This document shows positions 37,175 to 46,261 of a stretch of 64,000 nt of DNA, piece by piece (positions within the stretch are counted from its first letter, which is position 1; each line of letters begins with the position of its first letter). The notes under the pieces were generated by a model. It saw only the letters and a list, made by a program, of their open reading frames with translations. It ran no database searches and was not told where the DNA came from. This DNA is from Psychrobacter proteolyticus (GTDB lineage Bacteria > Pseudomonadota > Gammaproteobacteria > Pseudomonadales > Moraxellaceae): assembly GCF_003350005.1 (NCBI RefSeq), contig NZ_QLKS01000002.1, positions 310,001 through 374,000 of the forward strand, written 5' to 3'. Both the position numbers and the translations under genes were made by a program.

Positions 37175-37855
37175 TTAGTCTTTTAGGCGTGTTTCTTCGC
37201 TAGACTTCCAGTTATAAGCCCCGTAAAAAAGCATCTGTGCTTGACGAGTACAGTTATGCAGCATCAGCTGCTTGTTTTCTTCGATTTCGTTTAGATCAAT
37301 TTCATCATCATGATCTTCCGTATAGGTCAGCTCTAGCCAATCAATAATCCAAGAGAAAAACATATTCACACCAGCTTCAGCCAATAGACGACGGTCATAA
37401 GCATTGATATGGGTAAACGCTGGCTGCAACGCTAAGTCGTCTGCCAAACCTTGAGCGTGTATCTTAATCAACTCATTAATTGCTTTGCGTACTGCTTCTG
37501 ACCCACCATAACGCTCACTGACCAAGAACTGCCAGTAATAAGGCTGATCGCTGACCATGTACAAGAATAGCTGAATGCTTTTTGCGATTTGACGATCAAA
37601 GCTACGTTTACGGCCAATCTGCAGGCTATCACTTAACGTGGCTAACGTACCGCCCAATTCCTCAATGACCAAAGCGCGCCCGAGTGACTCCATATCATCA
37701 AAATGGCGATAAAACGCAGTCGGCACAACGCCAACCTCACGTGTTACTTGTCTGAGACTGATAGAGCTAAAAGATTGCCCTGTCATACATAAATCGAGCA
37801 CAGCATTAAAAAAGGCGTGCCGAGTTTGAAGTTTCTTTTGTTCGCGACTGCTCAT
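37175..37855 (-). CDS. TetR family regulator resembling FabR
   Basis: This 226-residue repressor-type protein has an N-terminal region close to FabR: SFSSISLRQVTREVGVVPTAFYRHFDDMESLG. FabR controls unsaturated fatty-acid synthesis genes by sensing acyl-CoA or acyl-ACP. A later segment, WQFLVSERYGGSEAVRKAI, also fits. The name is withheld because no fatty-acid gene is adjacent. It lies between gspK (convergent) and dgt (same strand, 104 bp away). Confidence 0.82.
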   Translation of the reverse strand: MSSREQKKLQTRHAFFNAVLDLCMTGQSFSSISLRQVTREVGVVPTAFYRHFDDMESLGRALVIEELGGTLATLSDSLQIGRKRSFDRQIAKSIQLFLYMVSDQPYYWQFLVSERYGGSEAVRKAINELIKIHAQGLADDLALQPAFTHINAYDRRLLAEAGVNMFFSWIIDWLELTYTEDHDDEIDLNEIEENKQLMLHNCTRQAQMLFYGAYNWKSSEETRLKD

Positions 37856-37959
37856 AATATTTCAAAATTGTCCGGTAGGTGTTTATCATACTCATTTCAA
37901 CGCATAAATACGACTGAAATACGCCATTCGTGTTAATTTACTAAACCTGCACTGGTCTT

Positions 37960-39384
37960 TTAAACCACTGTGCCCCAATGACCCTGCAGTTCTTGCGCCA
38001 GTCGATAAGCTTCATGGTCATTCATACCTGTAATAAAATCCAAAATATTTAGGACATTATGGTAGATATCGTCAGACAATATGCGGCGATGTTCGTCAAG
38101 ATGAGGCTGTAGCAATCTTAACAGACGTTGCTGCTCAAAAGACATCGGCGGTTGCGTAGTAGCAGATTCAGAGCCAGTCCAAGCGAGCGGCATAACGGCA
38201 TTCAATAGGCTATGCAAGCATTGATTGGCCATCAGCTCCATTCTTACTTTGCTCGGATGATTGAATATTTTTTCGCGTGCCAGTTGCTTAGCTTGATTGA
38301 TACCATTTTGTACGCTGGTATCGCAATGGGCAAATAGGCTGCCTTGCAGTGTGCCAGCTAGTAATGCATCACTGTTGGCTACAAAAGCATCGGTGACGGT
38401 ATTGACCAACCGCATCATGGCTCGTGCCCGCAGAGAAGCGAGGCTTTGTCTGACAGACATATGCGCTGGCAAGTTTACGCTACTTGGACGTTCACCAATC
38501 AGCTCATAAAATATCGTGGCAACTTCGCTATAGGTTAGCATATTCAGATTGATGCCATCTTCTAAATCGATTAGCGCATAACAGATGTCATCTGCTGCTT
38601 CTAGCAGGTAAGCCAATGGATGGCGCACAAAGCCATCGTGTTGCTCTGAGCGCGGTAAGTGCAAACACGCAGCTAACTCTTCTAGTTGAGACGCTTCGCT
38701 ATAAAAGCAGCCAAATTTTTGCACATTATAATGGTTGTCATTGACATCGTTGCTGTGAGTTGCCAACCATGGATACTTCATAAAGGCGCCTAGCGTGGCA
38801 CAGGTAAGCCGCATGCCACCCTTGTCAGGATGATGCTCATTACGTGCTAATAGGCGAAATCCTTGAGCATTACCCTCGTATGCCAGTAAGTCTAATCGCT
38901 CATTGCTGCTTAAATTTTGCAAAATCGCTTGCGGTTCAGGCTGTCTAAACCAATCACGAATCGCATACTCTCCAGCGTGGCCAAAAGGTGGATTACCAAT
39001 GTCATGAGCGAGACAAGCTGCTTGTACGATCACACCGACGTCTGCTGGTGAAACTCCTGCTGGTAGGCCGCTACTTAGTGCATCATGAATTTTTTCGGCG
39101 GCCATCATTCCCAAAGAGCGACCAATAGAAGAAACTTCTAGCGAGTGAGTCAGGCGCGTATGAATACCGAGCTGATTGGTCAGTGGATGGACTTGGGTTT
39201 TCTGATTTAACTGGCGAAAAGAGTGAGAAAATACCAGTCTGTCATAGTCTTTATGAAACTGAGAGCGAGTACTGGTATTGGCGTTAAATTTTTTGGAAGC
39301 ACCAAGACGCTGTGAATTAAGAAGATGTGACCATTGTGTGGTAGGGGACGGCAAAGAGGTTGGTGTACTTAGCATATTAAACAT
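37960..39384 (-). CDS. dgt: Deoxyguanosinetriphosphate triphosphohydrolase
   Basis: dGTPase splits dGTP to deoxyguanosine and tripolyphosphate. The 474-residue protein has the HD-domain metal ligands: the first His in TRLTHSLEVSSIGRSLG, then LAHDIGNPPFGHAGE, and a later Asp in ADDICYALIDLEDG. Length and motifs fit the longer dGTPase subgroup. Start codons at 39384 and three codons later are both possible. It is probably transcribed alone. Confidence 0.92.
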   Translation of the reverse strand: MFNMLSTPTSLPSPTTQWSHLLNSQRLGASKKFNANTSTRSQFHKDYDRLVFSHSFRQLNQKTQVHPLTNQLGIHTRLTHSLEVSSIGRSLGMMAAEKIHDALSSGLPAGVSPADVGVIVQAACLAHDIGNPPFGHAGEYAIRDWFRQPEPQAILQNLSSNERLDLLAYEGNAQGFRLLARNEHHPDKGGMRLTCATLGAFMKYPWLATHSNDVNDNHYNVQKFGCFYSEASQLEELAACLHLPRSEQHDGFVRHPLAYLLEAADDICYALIDLEDGINLNMLTYSEVATIFYELIGERPSSVNLPAHMSVRQSLASLRARAMMRLVNTVTDAFVANSDALLAGTLQGSLFAHCDTSVQNGINQAKQLAREKIFNHPSKVRMELMANQCLHSLLNAVMPLAWTGSESATTQPPMSFEQQRLLRLLQPHLDEHRRILSDDIYHNVLNILDFITGMNDHEAYRLAQELQGHWGTVV

Positions 39385-39559
39385 CCGGAACCAAGGGAGC
39401 CTCTAGCATAGCAAAATAGCGCCCTTGGTACAGCTATATAGTCAGAGAACTACTAAGTGGCTACGGTGTTACCTCTTTAGAGGTGCTATTTGTACAATCT
39501 GTAGTCGGCTGCCTTGTACCCATTTTAGACTTCTTTGACTAGAGTTAATGCCCTATAAA

Positions 39560-39627
39560 TTGGATACGGTGCCAATTTTGCTTAGCCTACTACTGGTAGT
39601 AATTTCACTCGCCTTGCTTGTATCCAA
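39560..39627. repeat. Nested palindromic intergenic element
   Basis: The outer arms TTGGATAC and GTATCCAA (39560-39567, 39620-39627) enclose a central palindrome TACTAC-TG-GTAGTA (39588-39601). It lies between dgt and the His-rich lipoprotein gene. The size and symmetry resemble dispersed intergenic repeats, but I see no second copy in this window. Confidence 0.55.
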
Positions 39628-39647
39628 ATTATATTGAATCAACTATA

Positions 39648-40256
39648 TTAAGACTTTTGACAGTTAAAAAGTACGTCTTCCTCGTTGATAGCTACATCGC
39701 TGTCCAGTGTCTTATTAAGCAATGTCGCTTTGTCTCCATTTACTTGCCATATGATGCCGTGGGTATCGTCTAATCCAATATCGCTAGTATAGATGCCCTT
39801 ATCAGCATCAGTTTCACTATTAGCAGTAGCTGTTAAATCGTACTCAATACCATCGATGAGCAAATGCGCTGTCTGTGGTGTACTGTCGCTATGATAAGAA
39901 ACGCCGATAGTAGCAGTAGGCTCACAAGAGAAAGGAGTGCTGTTGCTGGCGTGTACTGCATGATCGTGACCTGCATGCGTATGCTCTTCGTGGCTATGAC
40001 TTTCATGACTGTGATCTTCATGATTAGGCCCTTCATGATCGTGTTCTATATCACTATGTTCTTCGTGGCCGTGATCTTCATGCTCTTTATTGTCATGCAT
40101 TTCATGACCTTGTTCATGCTCGGCGTGATTATCTACTGGCGCTTCTTCAGATACCGCTGCATCGGAATCGTTTTTCGGCTGACAGCCCAGTAAAGAGCCT
40201 GCCATCACACTACCTAGTATAGTAATACCTGCAAGTTTAGAAAGATAAGCCGCCAT
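39648..40256 (-). CDS. Histidine-rich lipoprotein with MliC-like C-terminal domain, probably zinc-regulated
   Basis: This 202-residue lipoprotein has the lipobox LLGC with Cys25. Residues about 44-102 form a His/Glu/Asp-rich stretch with 20 histidines, which should bind zinc or similar metals. The C-terminal part (about 108-202, from FSCEPTATIGVSYH through WQVNGDKATL to a final FNC) resembles the MliC/PliC lysozyme-inhibitor fold. Its two Cys sit where that family has a disulfide, but the SASGARY-type loop is not kept. A near-perfect Zur box (40289-40305) lies 33 bp before the start, so expression under zinc shortage is likely. Envelope zinc capture is the best guess; lysozyme inhibition is possible. 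Confidence 0.75.
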   Translation of the reverse strand: MAAYLSKLAGITILGSVMAGSLLGCQPKNDSDAAVSEEAPVDNHAEHEQGHEMHDNKEHEDHGHEEHSDIEHDHEGPNHEDHSHESHSHEEHTHAGHDHAVHASNSTPFSCEPTATIGVSYHSDSTPQTAHLLIDGIEYDLTATANSETDADKGIYTSDIGLDDTHGIIWQVNGDKATLLNKTLDSDVAINEEDVLFNCQKS

Positions 40257-40288
40257 AATATAAGTCCTTAAATAAGCAAAATAAAGAT

Positions 40289-40305
40289 ATGTTATAATAT
40301 AACAT
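40289..40305 (-). promoter_or_regulatory. Zur box before the His-rich lipoprotein gene
   Basis: ATGTTATAATATAACAT is a 17-base palindrome with only the central base unpaired. It matches the gammaproteobacterial Zur consensus core (TGTTATANTATAACA). It overlaps a likely -10 (TATATT on the minus strand), consistent with repression when zinc is plentiful. Confidence 0.8.
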
Positions 40306-40321
40306 CTAATATATAAAATAA

Positions 40322-40352
40322 AGCCGATGATGGAGAATATCCAACATCGGCT
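40322..40352 (-). terminator. Terminator of ychF
   Basis: AGCCGATG and CATCGGCT form a perfect 8-bp stem with an inner GGA/TCC. On the minus strand TTTATTTTAT follows. It lies 33 bases beyond the ychF stop and upstream of the Zur box. Confidence 0.75.
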
Positions 40353-40384
40353 AATTAACTTTAAACAAGCTATACTATTTAAAG

Positions 40385-41476
40385 TTATACGTTAAATCTA
40401 AAGTGCATCACGTCGCCATCTTGCACAATGTAAGTCTTACCTTCTAAACGCGATTTACCAGCAGCAGCAGCGCCTTTTTCACCGTTATATTCGATAAAGT
40501 CGTCATACGCAATGACCTCAGCACGAATAAAACCACGCTCAAAATCAGTATGAATCACGCCAGCTGCTTGCGGCGCTGTCGCACCAATAGCGACAGTCCA
40601 AGCACGTACTTCTTTTACGCCAGCGGTAAAGTAAGTCTGCATATCAAGTAAGTCATAGCCACCGCGAATGACTTGATCAAGACCAGCTTCTTCCATATCC
40701 ATTTCAGCTAGGAAGTCTTTTTTATCGTCTTCATCAAGCTGGGCAATTTCAGATTCGATCTGGTTGCATAGTGCGATAACGATAGAGTCTTCACCAGTGG
40801 CATAGTCACGAACAGCGTCAAGATATGGGTTATTTTCAAAACCATCTTCAGAAACGTTAGCGATATACATGGTTGGCTTTAGCGTGATTAGACCATAGCT
40901 TCTGATCAGTTTTTTCTCATCAGCATCTAGGTTAGCAGCACGAGCCGCTTTGCCTTCTGCTAGTAATGGCTCAATCTTTTTGAACACATCAAGCATGGCG
41001 CCAGCATCTTTATCGCCGCCTTTTGCTTTTTTGGTCAAGTTAAATACCGCGCGTTCAACAGCTTCTAAATCTGCCAATGCGAGCTCAGTGTTGATGGTTT
41101 CGATATCATCAATCGGGCTAACGCGGCCATCAACGTGTACGACATTGTCGTCATCAAAACAGCGTACAACGTGAGCAATCGCATCAGTCTCACGGATGTT
41201 GGCTAGGAACTGGTTACCCATGCCTTCGCCTTTTGACGCGCCTGCGACCAAACCTGCGATATCGACAAACTCCATCGTCGTTGGTAATACGCGCTCAGGA
41301 TTGACGATGTCAGCCAGTTGTTTTAGGCGTGGGTCTGGTACTGGTACGATACCCGTGTTGGGATCTTTGGTACAAAATGGAAAGTTTTCAGCGGCGATAC
41401 CCGCTTTGGTCAATGCATTAAACAAGGTGGATTTACCCACGTTTGGTAGGCCGACGATGCCGCAATTAAAACCCAT
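40385..41476 (-). CDS. ychF: Redox-regulated ATPase YchF (Obg family)
   Basis: YchF/OLA1 is a ribosome-associated P-loop NTPase that prefers ATP, linked to stress responses and leaderless translation. It has 363 residues. The P-loop is [15 protein letters not shown], switch I is [13 protein letters not shown]3 is [17 protein letters not shown], and NVSE replaces the NKxD GTP motif. The C-terminal TGS domain covers the last 85 residues. It is monocistronic with its own terminator. Confidence 0.96.
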   Translation of the reverse strand: MGFNCGIVGLPNVGKSTLFNALTKAGIAAENFPFCTKDPNTGIVPVPDPRLKQLADIVNPERVLPTTMEFVDIAGLVAGASKGEGMGNQFLANIRETDAIAHVVRCFDDDNVVHVDGRVSPIDDIETINTELALADLEAVERAVFNLTKKAKGGDKDAGAMLDVFKKIEPLLAEGKAARAANLDADEKKLIRSYGLITLKPTMYIANVSEDGFENNPYLDAVRDYATGEDSIVIALCNQIESEIAQLDEDDKKDFLAEMDMEEAGLDQVIRGGYDLLDMQTYFTAGVKEVRAWTVAIGATAPQAAGVIHTDFERGFIRAEVIAYDDFIEYNGEKGAAAAGKSRLEGKTYIVQDGDVMHFRFNV

Positions 41477-41885
41477 AACATTCTCTCAATGTATTAATAA
41501 AATCAGTTGGTATAAAGTTTGGTTAAATGATAAATCAAAATTGGGCACATTGTAGCAAATTTACCTGAATAGGGGTGAGGTTGTTACGGTATATGCCCAG
41601 GTTTTTACCTGATGATAATACACGGCTTTATGATAAAAGCAGGTCATATTTGGAGCTTGAAAATGAACAAGGCTAACTAGTATGAGTGACACATAGCTTA
41701 TGTGGGCTAATAAACCCTATTTTTTAATATGCTAAACTATCACACATCGATAAGGGCCTAAATTTCACAAAAATTCAGCACATATATTCTGCCAATTTTA
41801 GCAAATCATACTTATTCTAAAGCTATAGATAGTCAGATATAAGCTGATAATATCGCCAAAATAAAATGTAAGGCAATTTTAGACA
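41477..41885. other. Divergent region between ychF and the helicase gene
   Basis: 409 bp of AT-rich DNA that must carry both promoters. I see no gene and no strong inverted repeat. Confidence 0.5.
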
Positions 41886-44087
41886 ATGACAACTTCGATT
41901 TTTGACACACGCCACTATAAATACCCGCAAAACTTCCTTGAGATGAAGCCTAAACTGACTCGACTTGAGCAGGCTATTAAAAAACTAGAGGCAAATTTAA
42001 TTGATACGGCTGAGCCGACAAACCTTAAGTTGTTAAAGCAGAGGCTAGATAGTGGATTGGGGTTAAAGGTCGATTATGCCAGTGAGTTAAATCCCGATCA
42101 GCTAATGGCCGCGACTACGATCGACGGCAAAGTATTGGTCATTGCTGGAGCTGGCTCAGGTAAGACCAAAACCTTGACCTATCGGACCAGTTATCTATTG
42201 GAAAATGGGGTGTCGCCTAAAGAGATTTTGCTCCTGACTTTTACGCGTAAAGCCGCGAATGAAATAAAAGATCGAGCTAAGTCCTTGCTAGCAAGCAGTC
42301 TTTCAAATCAAGAGCTATCAGATGAGCTGGCTGAGGATAAGCTGCCAACTGATAAAGCATTAAATAGCATCACTAGTGGTACTTTTCACTCGTTTTGCAA
42401 TATGTTACTGCGTCAGTATTCAGGACTACTCGGTATCAATCCAAGGTTTACGATTTTGGATACGGGTGATAGTGAGGATGCTATCGACTTGGTGCATAAA
42501 GAAAAAAACTATCCTAATCAGACCAAGTCACAAGCCTTTCCACGCAAAAAAACGCTGCAAAATATCATATCGACGTCTAGAAATAGACGTATACAAATTC
42601 GCGACCTAATCGAAAGTAACTACCCAGATATTGTCGTGCATATTCCTATCATCGAGCAGCTGGCAGTTGATTTCCATGAGTACAAGCGCACCAATCACTT
42701 ATATGATTTTGATGACATCATCAGCCAAGTCGTACGTCATTTAAAAACCAATGATACCTTTCGACAGCTGCTGCAAAGCCAATATCGTTATATTATGGTT
42801 GATGAGTATCAAGATACCAACATTCCTCAAAAGCAGCTAATCGACTTAATATGTGAGCCTGAGTCGGTATCACTGATGGTAGTCGGTGACGACAATCAAA
42901 GCATCTATGCCTTTCGCGGTGCCAATTATGAAAACATTCTGCTATTTGGTGAGACCTATCCTCATGCCAAACTTATTAAACTTGAGCAAAATTATCGCAG
43001 CTCGCCGTCCGTTTTAAATTATATCAATGCTTTGTCAGAGCAAATTACCTTGGGCTATCAAAAGCAGCTGTATTCTGATGCGCCGATAGAAGGACACAAA
43101 CCAGTATTTCGACGACTCAGTGATGAGCCAAAAGAAGCGGGCTATATCACTGATAAGATCGTCGCGCTAAAGCCAGAGTATGACTACAACGACTTTGCGG
43201 TATTATGCCGTACGTCTTTTCAGTCCAATTACGTACAGCTAGAGTTTATGGCGCGCAATATTCCTTTTATCGTCGTGGGCGGTATCAAATTCATTGAAAG
43301 ACGTCATATCAAAGATGTGTTGGCCTTTGTTAAAATACTCTATAACCCAAATGATACGATTGCTTGGCATCGTATTTTAACTTTGTTTAAAGGGGTGGGT
43401 GCAGTAACGGCGACGCGCTTAACCCAAGCCATTACTGCTGACAATAATGCATTTGAATCCTTACTGGCCGCGCCCTTTGCGAAAAAAAGTGATCAGCTAG
43501 AACCTCTATATCATGCGCTTACCAAGGCACAGCAAGCTGAGTCGGTCGAGACAGCTATTGAACATATTCTTGAGTTTTATATTCCAGTGTTAAAGCTGAT
43601 TGAAGAAAATTGGCGTGAGCGTACCGAAGATTTTCGGGTATTAAAGAATTTAGCGACAGAGCACACAAGCCTTGATAGCTTTTTAGAAAATCTCGCTTTG
43701 GACCCACCTAATGATTCGGTTGCTGTCATGGGTAATCTGGATAATGGACAAGACAGTAGCAATGACAAAGTCACTATCTCGACCATTCATAGTGCTAAGG
43801 GGCTTGAGTGGCCAGTAGTGTTTGTTAACTCATTAGTAGATGGAATCACGCCGCATCATCGTTCTTTAGATGACTTTGAAGCATTAGAAGAAGAGCGTAA
43901 GCTGTTTTATGTTGCCTGTAGTCGTGCCAAAACGCAGTTATATCTGACAGCACCAAACTACTTTTCTAGTTATTCTGGATATTTTGATAAGCCGTCACGG
44001 TTTATCGCTGAACTATCTGCGAACGAGGTATCGGTTGAGACGACAAGGCGAACCATGATAGAAGACGATGATCCCATTTGGTGGTAA
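41886..44087 (+). CDS. UvrD/Rep-family ATP-dependent DNA helicase
   Basis: This is a superfamily 1A 3'-5' DNA helicase, 733 residues. It has the Q motif LNPDQLMAAT (about 68), motif I IAGAGSGKT (about 86-94), motif Ia LTFTRKAANEI, motif II VDEYQDTN, motif III VGDDNQSIYAFRGA, motif IV around LEQNYRSS, motif V TISTIHSAKGLEWPVVF and motif VI RKLFYVACSRAK. About 65 residues precede the Q motif, unlike UvrD or Rep, and the C-terminal Tudor-like tail of UvrD is missing. It is therefore a separate branch, and neither uvrD nor rep should be used as a name. It stands alone. Confidence 0.9.
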   Translation: MTTSIFDTRHYKYPQNFLEMKPKLTRLEQAIKKLEANLIDTAEPTNLKLLKQRLDSGLGLKVDYASELNPDQLMAATTIDGKVLVIAGAGSGKTKTLTYRTSYLLENGVSPKEILLLTFTRKAANEIKDRAKSLLASSLSNQELSDELAEDKLPTDKALNSITSGTFHSFCNMLLRQYSGLLGINPRFTILDTGDSEDAIDLVHKEKNYPNQTKSQAFPRKKTLQNIISTSRNRRIQIRDLIESNYPDIVVHIPIIEQLAVDFHEYKRTNHLYDFDDIISQVVRHLKTNDTFRQLLQSQYRYIMVDEYQDTNIPQKQLIDLICEPESVSLMVVGDDNQSIYAFRGANYENILLFGETYPHAKLIKLEQNYRSSPSVLNYINALSEQITLGYQKQLYSDAPIEGHKPVFRRLSDEPKEAGYITDKIVALKPEYDYNDFAVLCRTSFQSNYVQLEFMARNIPFIVVGGIKFIERRHIKDVLAFVKILYNPNDTIAWHRILTLFKGVGAVTATRLTQAITADNNAFESLLAAPFAKKSDQLEPLYHALTKAQQAESVETAIEHILEFYIPVLKLIEENWRERTEDFRVLKNLATEHTSLDSFLENLALDPPNDSVAVMGNLDNGQDSSNDKVTISTIHSAKGLEWPVVFVNSLVDGITPHHRSLDDFEALEEERKLFYVACSRAKTQLYLTAPNYFSSYSGYFDKPSRFIAELSANEVSVETTRRTMIEDDDPIWW

Positions 44088-44429
44088 TACCCATGTTTAG
44101 TTGATTATCCAATCAATTAAACATAAGCTAATAAAACCGTTCAGTAATATAGATAAGTGAGCTTTCGAATACTTGAACTTTTTATAACCAAAAACATTAG
44201 ATAACTTATCGTTATTTTCACTAAAATTGTTGCTAGATTATTGCTTAAGGCTATTATTATTCCTATCAAAAATACCTTCTCAGAAACCCCATAACCAAAA
44301 GTATGTGACTCGAAAATATTTCTCAGATAAGGGTTTCAAATTTATCCTAATGCGTTACTATTACCACCTAATTTGGTTAGACCCTTATATTTGATACTCT
44401 GTATTAACACCCTAAGAAAAGGATAGGTT
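44088..44429. other. Spacer between the helicase and the DadA-like gene
   Basis: 342 bp of AT-rich DNA with no credible gene. It should carry the promoter of the oxidoreductase/ridA pair; I see no defined element. Confidence 0.45.
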
Positions 44430-45677
44430 ATGCGCTACGAAGTTATCGTTATCGGTGCAGGTATGGTTGGCACGTCAATCGCGTGGCATCTACAAAAAAA
44501 TAACTCAAATGTATTATTGTTAGACAAAAAATTGCCAGGGTCAGAGACCTCATACGGCAATGCAGGATTGATTCAGCGCGAAGCCATTCATACACATCCT
44601 TTTCCTCGTCAGCTGACAGAAATGATTAGAGTGTTGCCAAACCAAGGGACTGACATTCGCTATCGTATTCCGGCCATTTTGCGTTATCACCAAGCACTGC
44701 TTCAGTACTGGAAATACTCTACGCCAGCTTCAGTCAAAAAAATCGAATCAGAGTGGCAGACGTTGATTGAGCATTGTACCAGTGAGCATCAAACGATGAT
44801 TGAAGCATCTGGTGCTGATGAGCTAATCACGCGTGACGGCTGGTTACAACTGCATCGCTCGGAAGAAACTTTCAAAGAAGCGCAAGTGGCAGCCATTGAT
44901 GCACGTAACCAAGGTGTTGAGCATAACGTACTAAACCTTGAAGCGCTAAAAGCAATGGAACCTAGTGCCAATTTCGAAGGTTTCGTTGGCGCGATTCATT
45001 GGAAAAACTCTTGGCAAGTATCAAACCCAAGCTCGCTCGTGAAAGCTTATGCAAAAAACTTCCAAGATATGCAGGGTACGATCAAAGAAAGTGATGTAAA
45101 AGAAATCGTTCAAGACGGCGAAGGCTGGAAAGTTATCACTGATAATGATACCTACTATAGTGACAAATTGGTTATCGCAGCAGGCCCATGGTCTAATGAC
45201 TTGATCAGACCACTTGGCTATAACTTGCCATTGTTCCCAATGCGTGGTTATCATCAGCATTTCAAAGTGACAGAAAAGAACACTATCAATCACAGTATGT
45301 TTGATATGGACAAAGGCTTTGTGATGGGGCCAATGCAGCAGGGTATCCGTATCACCACTGGTGCTGAGATGACCACGATGAATGCGCCAAAGAACTTTGG
45401 TCAGTTAAAAACTGTATTGAAGCTGGCTAAAAAAATCTTGCCACTAGAAGATGCGGTTGAGAGTGAAGCATGGGCAGGGTCACGTCCTTGTATGCCTGAT
45501 ATGAAGCCAGTAATCGGTCCTGCTGACAAGCATGACAAACTATGGTTCGCATTTGGTCACAGCCACCAAGGCTTTACCTTAGGGCCAATGACAGGGCGTC
45601 TGGTTGAAGAGATGATCCATGAAAAGCCATCATTAGTAAACCTTGCACCATTTAGTGCTCAGCGTTTTTCAAAATAA
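44430..45677 (+). CDS. FAD-dependent amino-acid dehydrogenase, DadA-like
   Basis: This is a flavoprotein of the DAO superfamily, 415 residues, similar to the small subunit of D-amino-acid dehydrogenase. It likely oxidises a D-amino or N-substituted amino acid at the inner membrane. The FAD dinucleotide fold is at the N-terminus (VIVIGAGMVGTSIAWHL). SYGNAGLIQ is typical of DadA, and the C-terminal WAGSRPCMPDMKPVIGP and GHSHQGFTLGP bind FAD. A ridA gene follows at 55 bp, which fits because such oxidations release reactive imines. The exact substrate is not determinable, so I withhold dadA. Confidence 0.85.
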   Translation: MRYEVIVIGAGMVGTSIAWHLQKNNSNVLLLDKKLPGSETSYGNAGLIQREAIHTHPFPRQLTEMIRVLPNQGTDIRYRIPAILRYHQALLQYWKYSTPASVKKIESEWQTLIEHCTSEHQTMIEASGADELITRDGWLQLHRSEETFKEAQVAAIDARNQGVEHNVLNLEALKAMEPSANFEGFVGAIHWKNSWQVSNPSSLVKAYAKNFQDMQGTIKESDVKEIVQDGEGWKVITDNDTYYSDKLVIAAGPWSNDLIRPLGYNLPLFPMRGYHQHFKVTEKNTINHSMFDMDKGFVMGPMQQGIRITTGAEMTTMNAPKNFGQLKTVLKLAKKILPLEDAVESEAWAGSRPCMPDMKPVIGPADKHDKLWFAFGHSHQGFTLGPMTGRLVEEMIHEKPSLVNLAPFSAQRFSK

Positions 45678-45732
45678 GCGCATATCTGTTAGATTTAGCA
45701 CAGACTTAAATTAATAAATGAAAGGTATAGAC

Positions 45733-46074
45733 ATGATTAAGAAGCTACACAGCAATCAACGTATGAGCAAAACCGTAATCCATAACCAAACTATCTATTT
45801 GTGTGGTCAGGTAGGTAACGCAGAAGACGATATCAAAGCGCAAACATTGACTTGTTTAGAAAAAATTCAAACGTTGCTAGAAGAAGTTGGTAGCGACAAA
45901 TCAAAGCTACTATCAGTCACGGTGTGGATCAAAGACATGGCTGACTTTGCTGCCATGAATGAAGTCTATGACCAGTGGTTTGAAGGTATTCAGCCACCAG
46001 CTCGCGCTTGTGGTGAGTCAGCTTTAGCACGTCCTGAGCTATTGGTTGAGATGATCGCCATCGCTGCTGAGTAA
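45733..46074 (+). CDS. RidA family enamine/imine deaminase
   Basis: This small trimeric RidA/YjgF-family protein hydrolyses reactive imines to ketoacids. It has 113 residues from the ATG at 45733, which is preceded by AAAGGT at good spacing. The catalytic-site Arg is in PPARACGESALARPELLVEM, and VWIKDMADFAAMNEVY is the family core. The subgroup with 'NQRMSKTVIHNQTIYLCGQVG' type start is often paired with oxidases or dehydrogenases. It forms an operon with the DadA-like gene and ends at a terminator. Confidence 0.9.
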   Translation: MIKKLHSNQRMSKTVIHNQTIYLCGQVGNAEDDIKAQTLTCLEKIQTLLEEVGSDKSKLLSVTVWIKDMADFAAMNEVYDQWFEGIQPPARACGESALARPELLVEMIAIAAE

Positions 46075-46117
46075 TAAACGGCTCGCAGTATCTGTAGTAT
46101 CTGTATCAAATAGAAAT

Positions 46118-46153
46118 AAAAAAGGCCATGATAGCGATATCGTGGCCTTTTTT
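46118..46153 (+). terminator. Terminator of the DadA-like/RidA operon
   Basis: An A-run, GGCCA-GATA and TATC-TGGCC arms with a short loop, and a T-run. It sits between convergent genes and can work both ways. Confidence 0.88.
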
Positions 46154-46261
46154 GTACTTGGCAATAAGCAAGTTTAATTACTGCAAAACAGCGTACTAGC
46201 TTTCTAGATAAAGCTTACGCTATGTGACGTCAGCTAAGCAATACAATGATTATTATAGGAA

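Noticed and set aside
39864-40193. 109-codon frame opposite the His-rich lipoprotein gene
   Set aside because: Open only because the His codons CAT/CAC read as ATG/GTG antisense; the Met/Phe/Val-rich product is an artefact.
44283-44337. GAAACCC ... GGGTTTC inverted repeat before the DadA-like gene
   Set aside because: Only seven bases with a loop of about 40; expected by chance in a spacer of this size.
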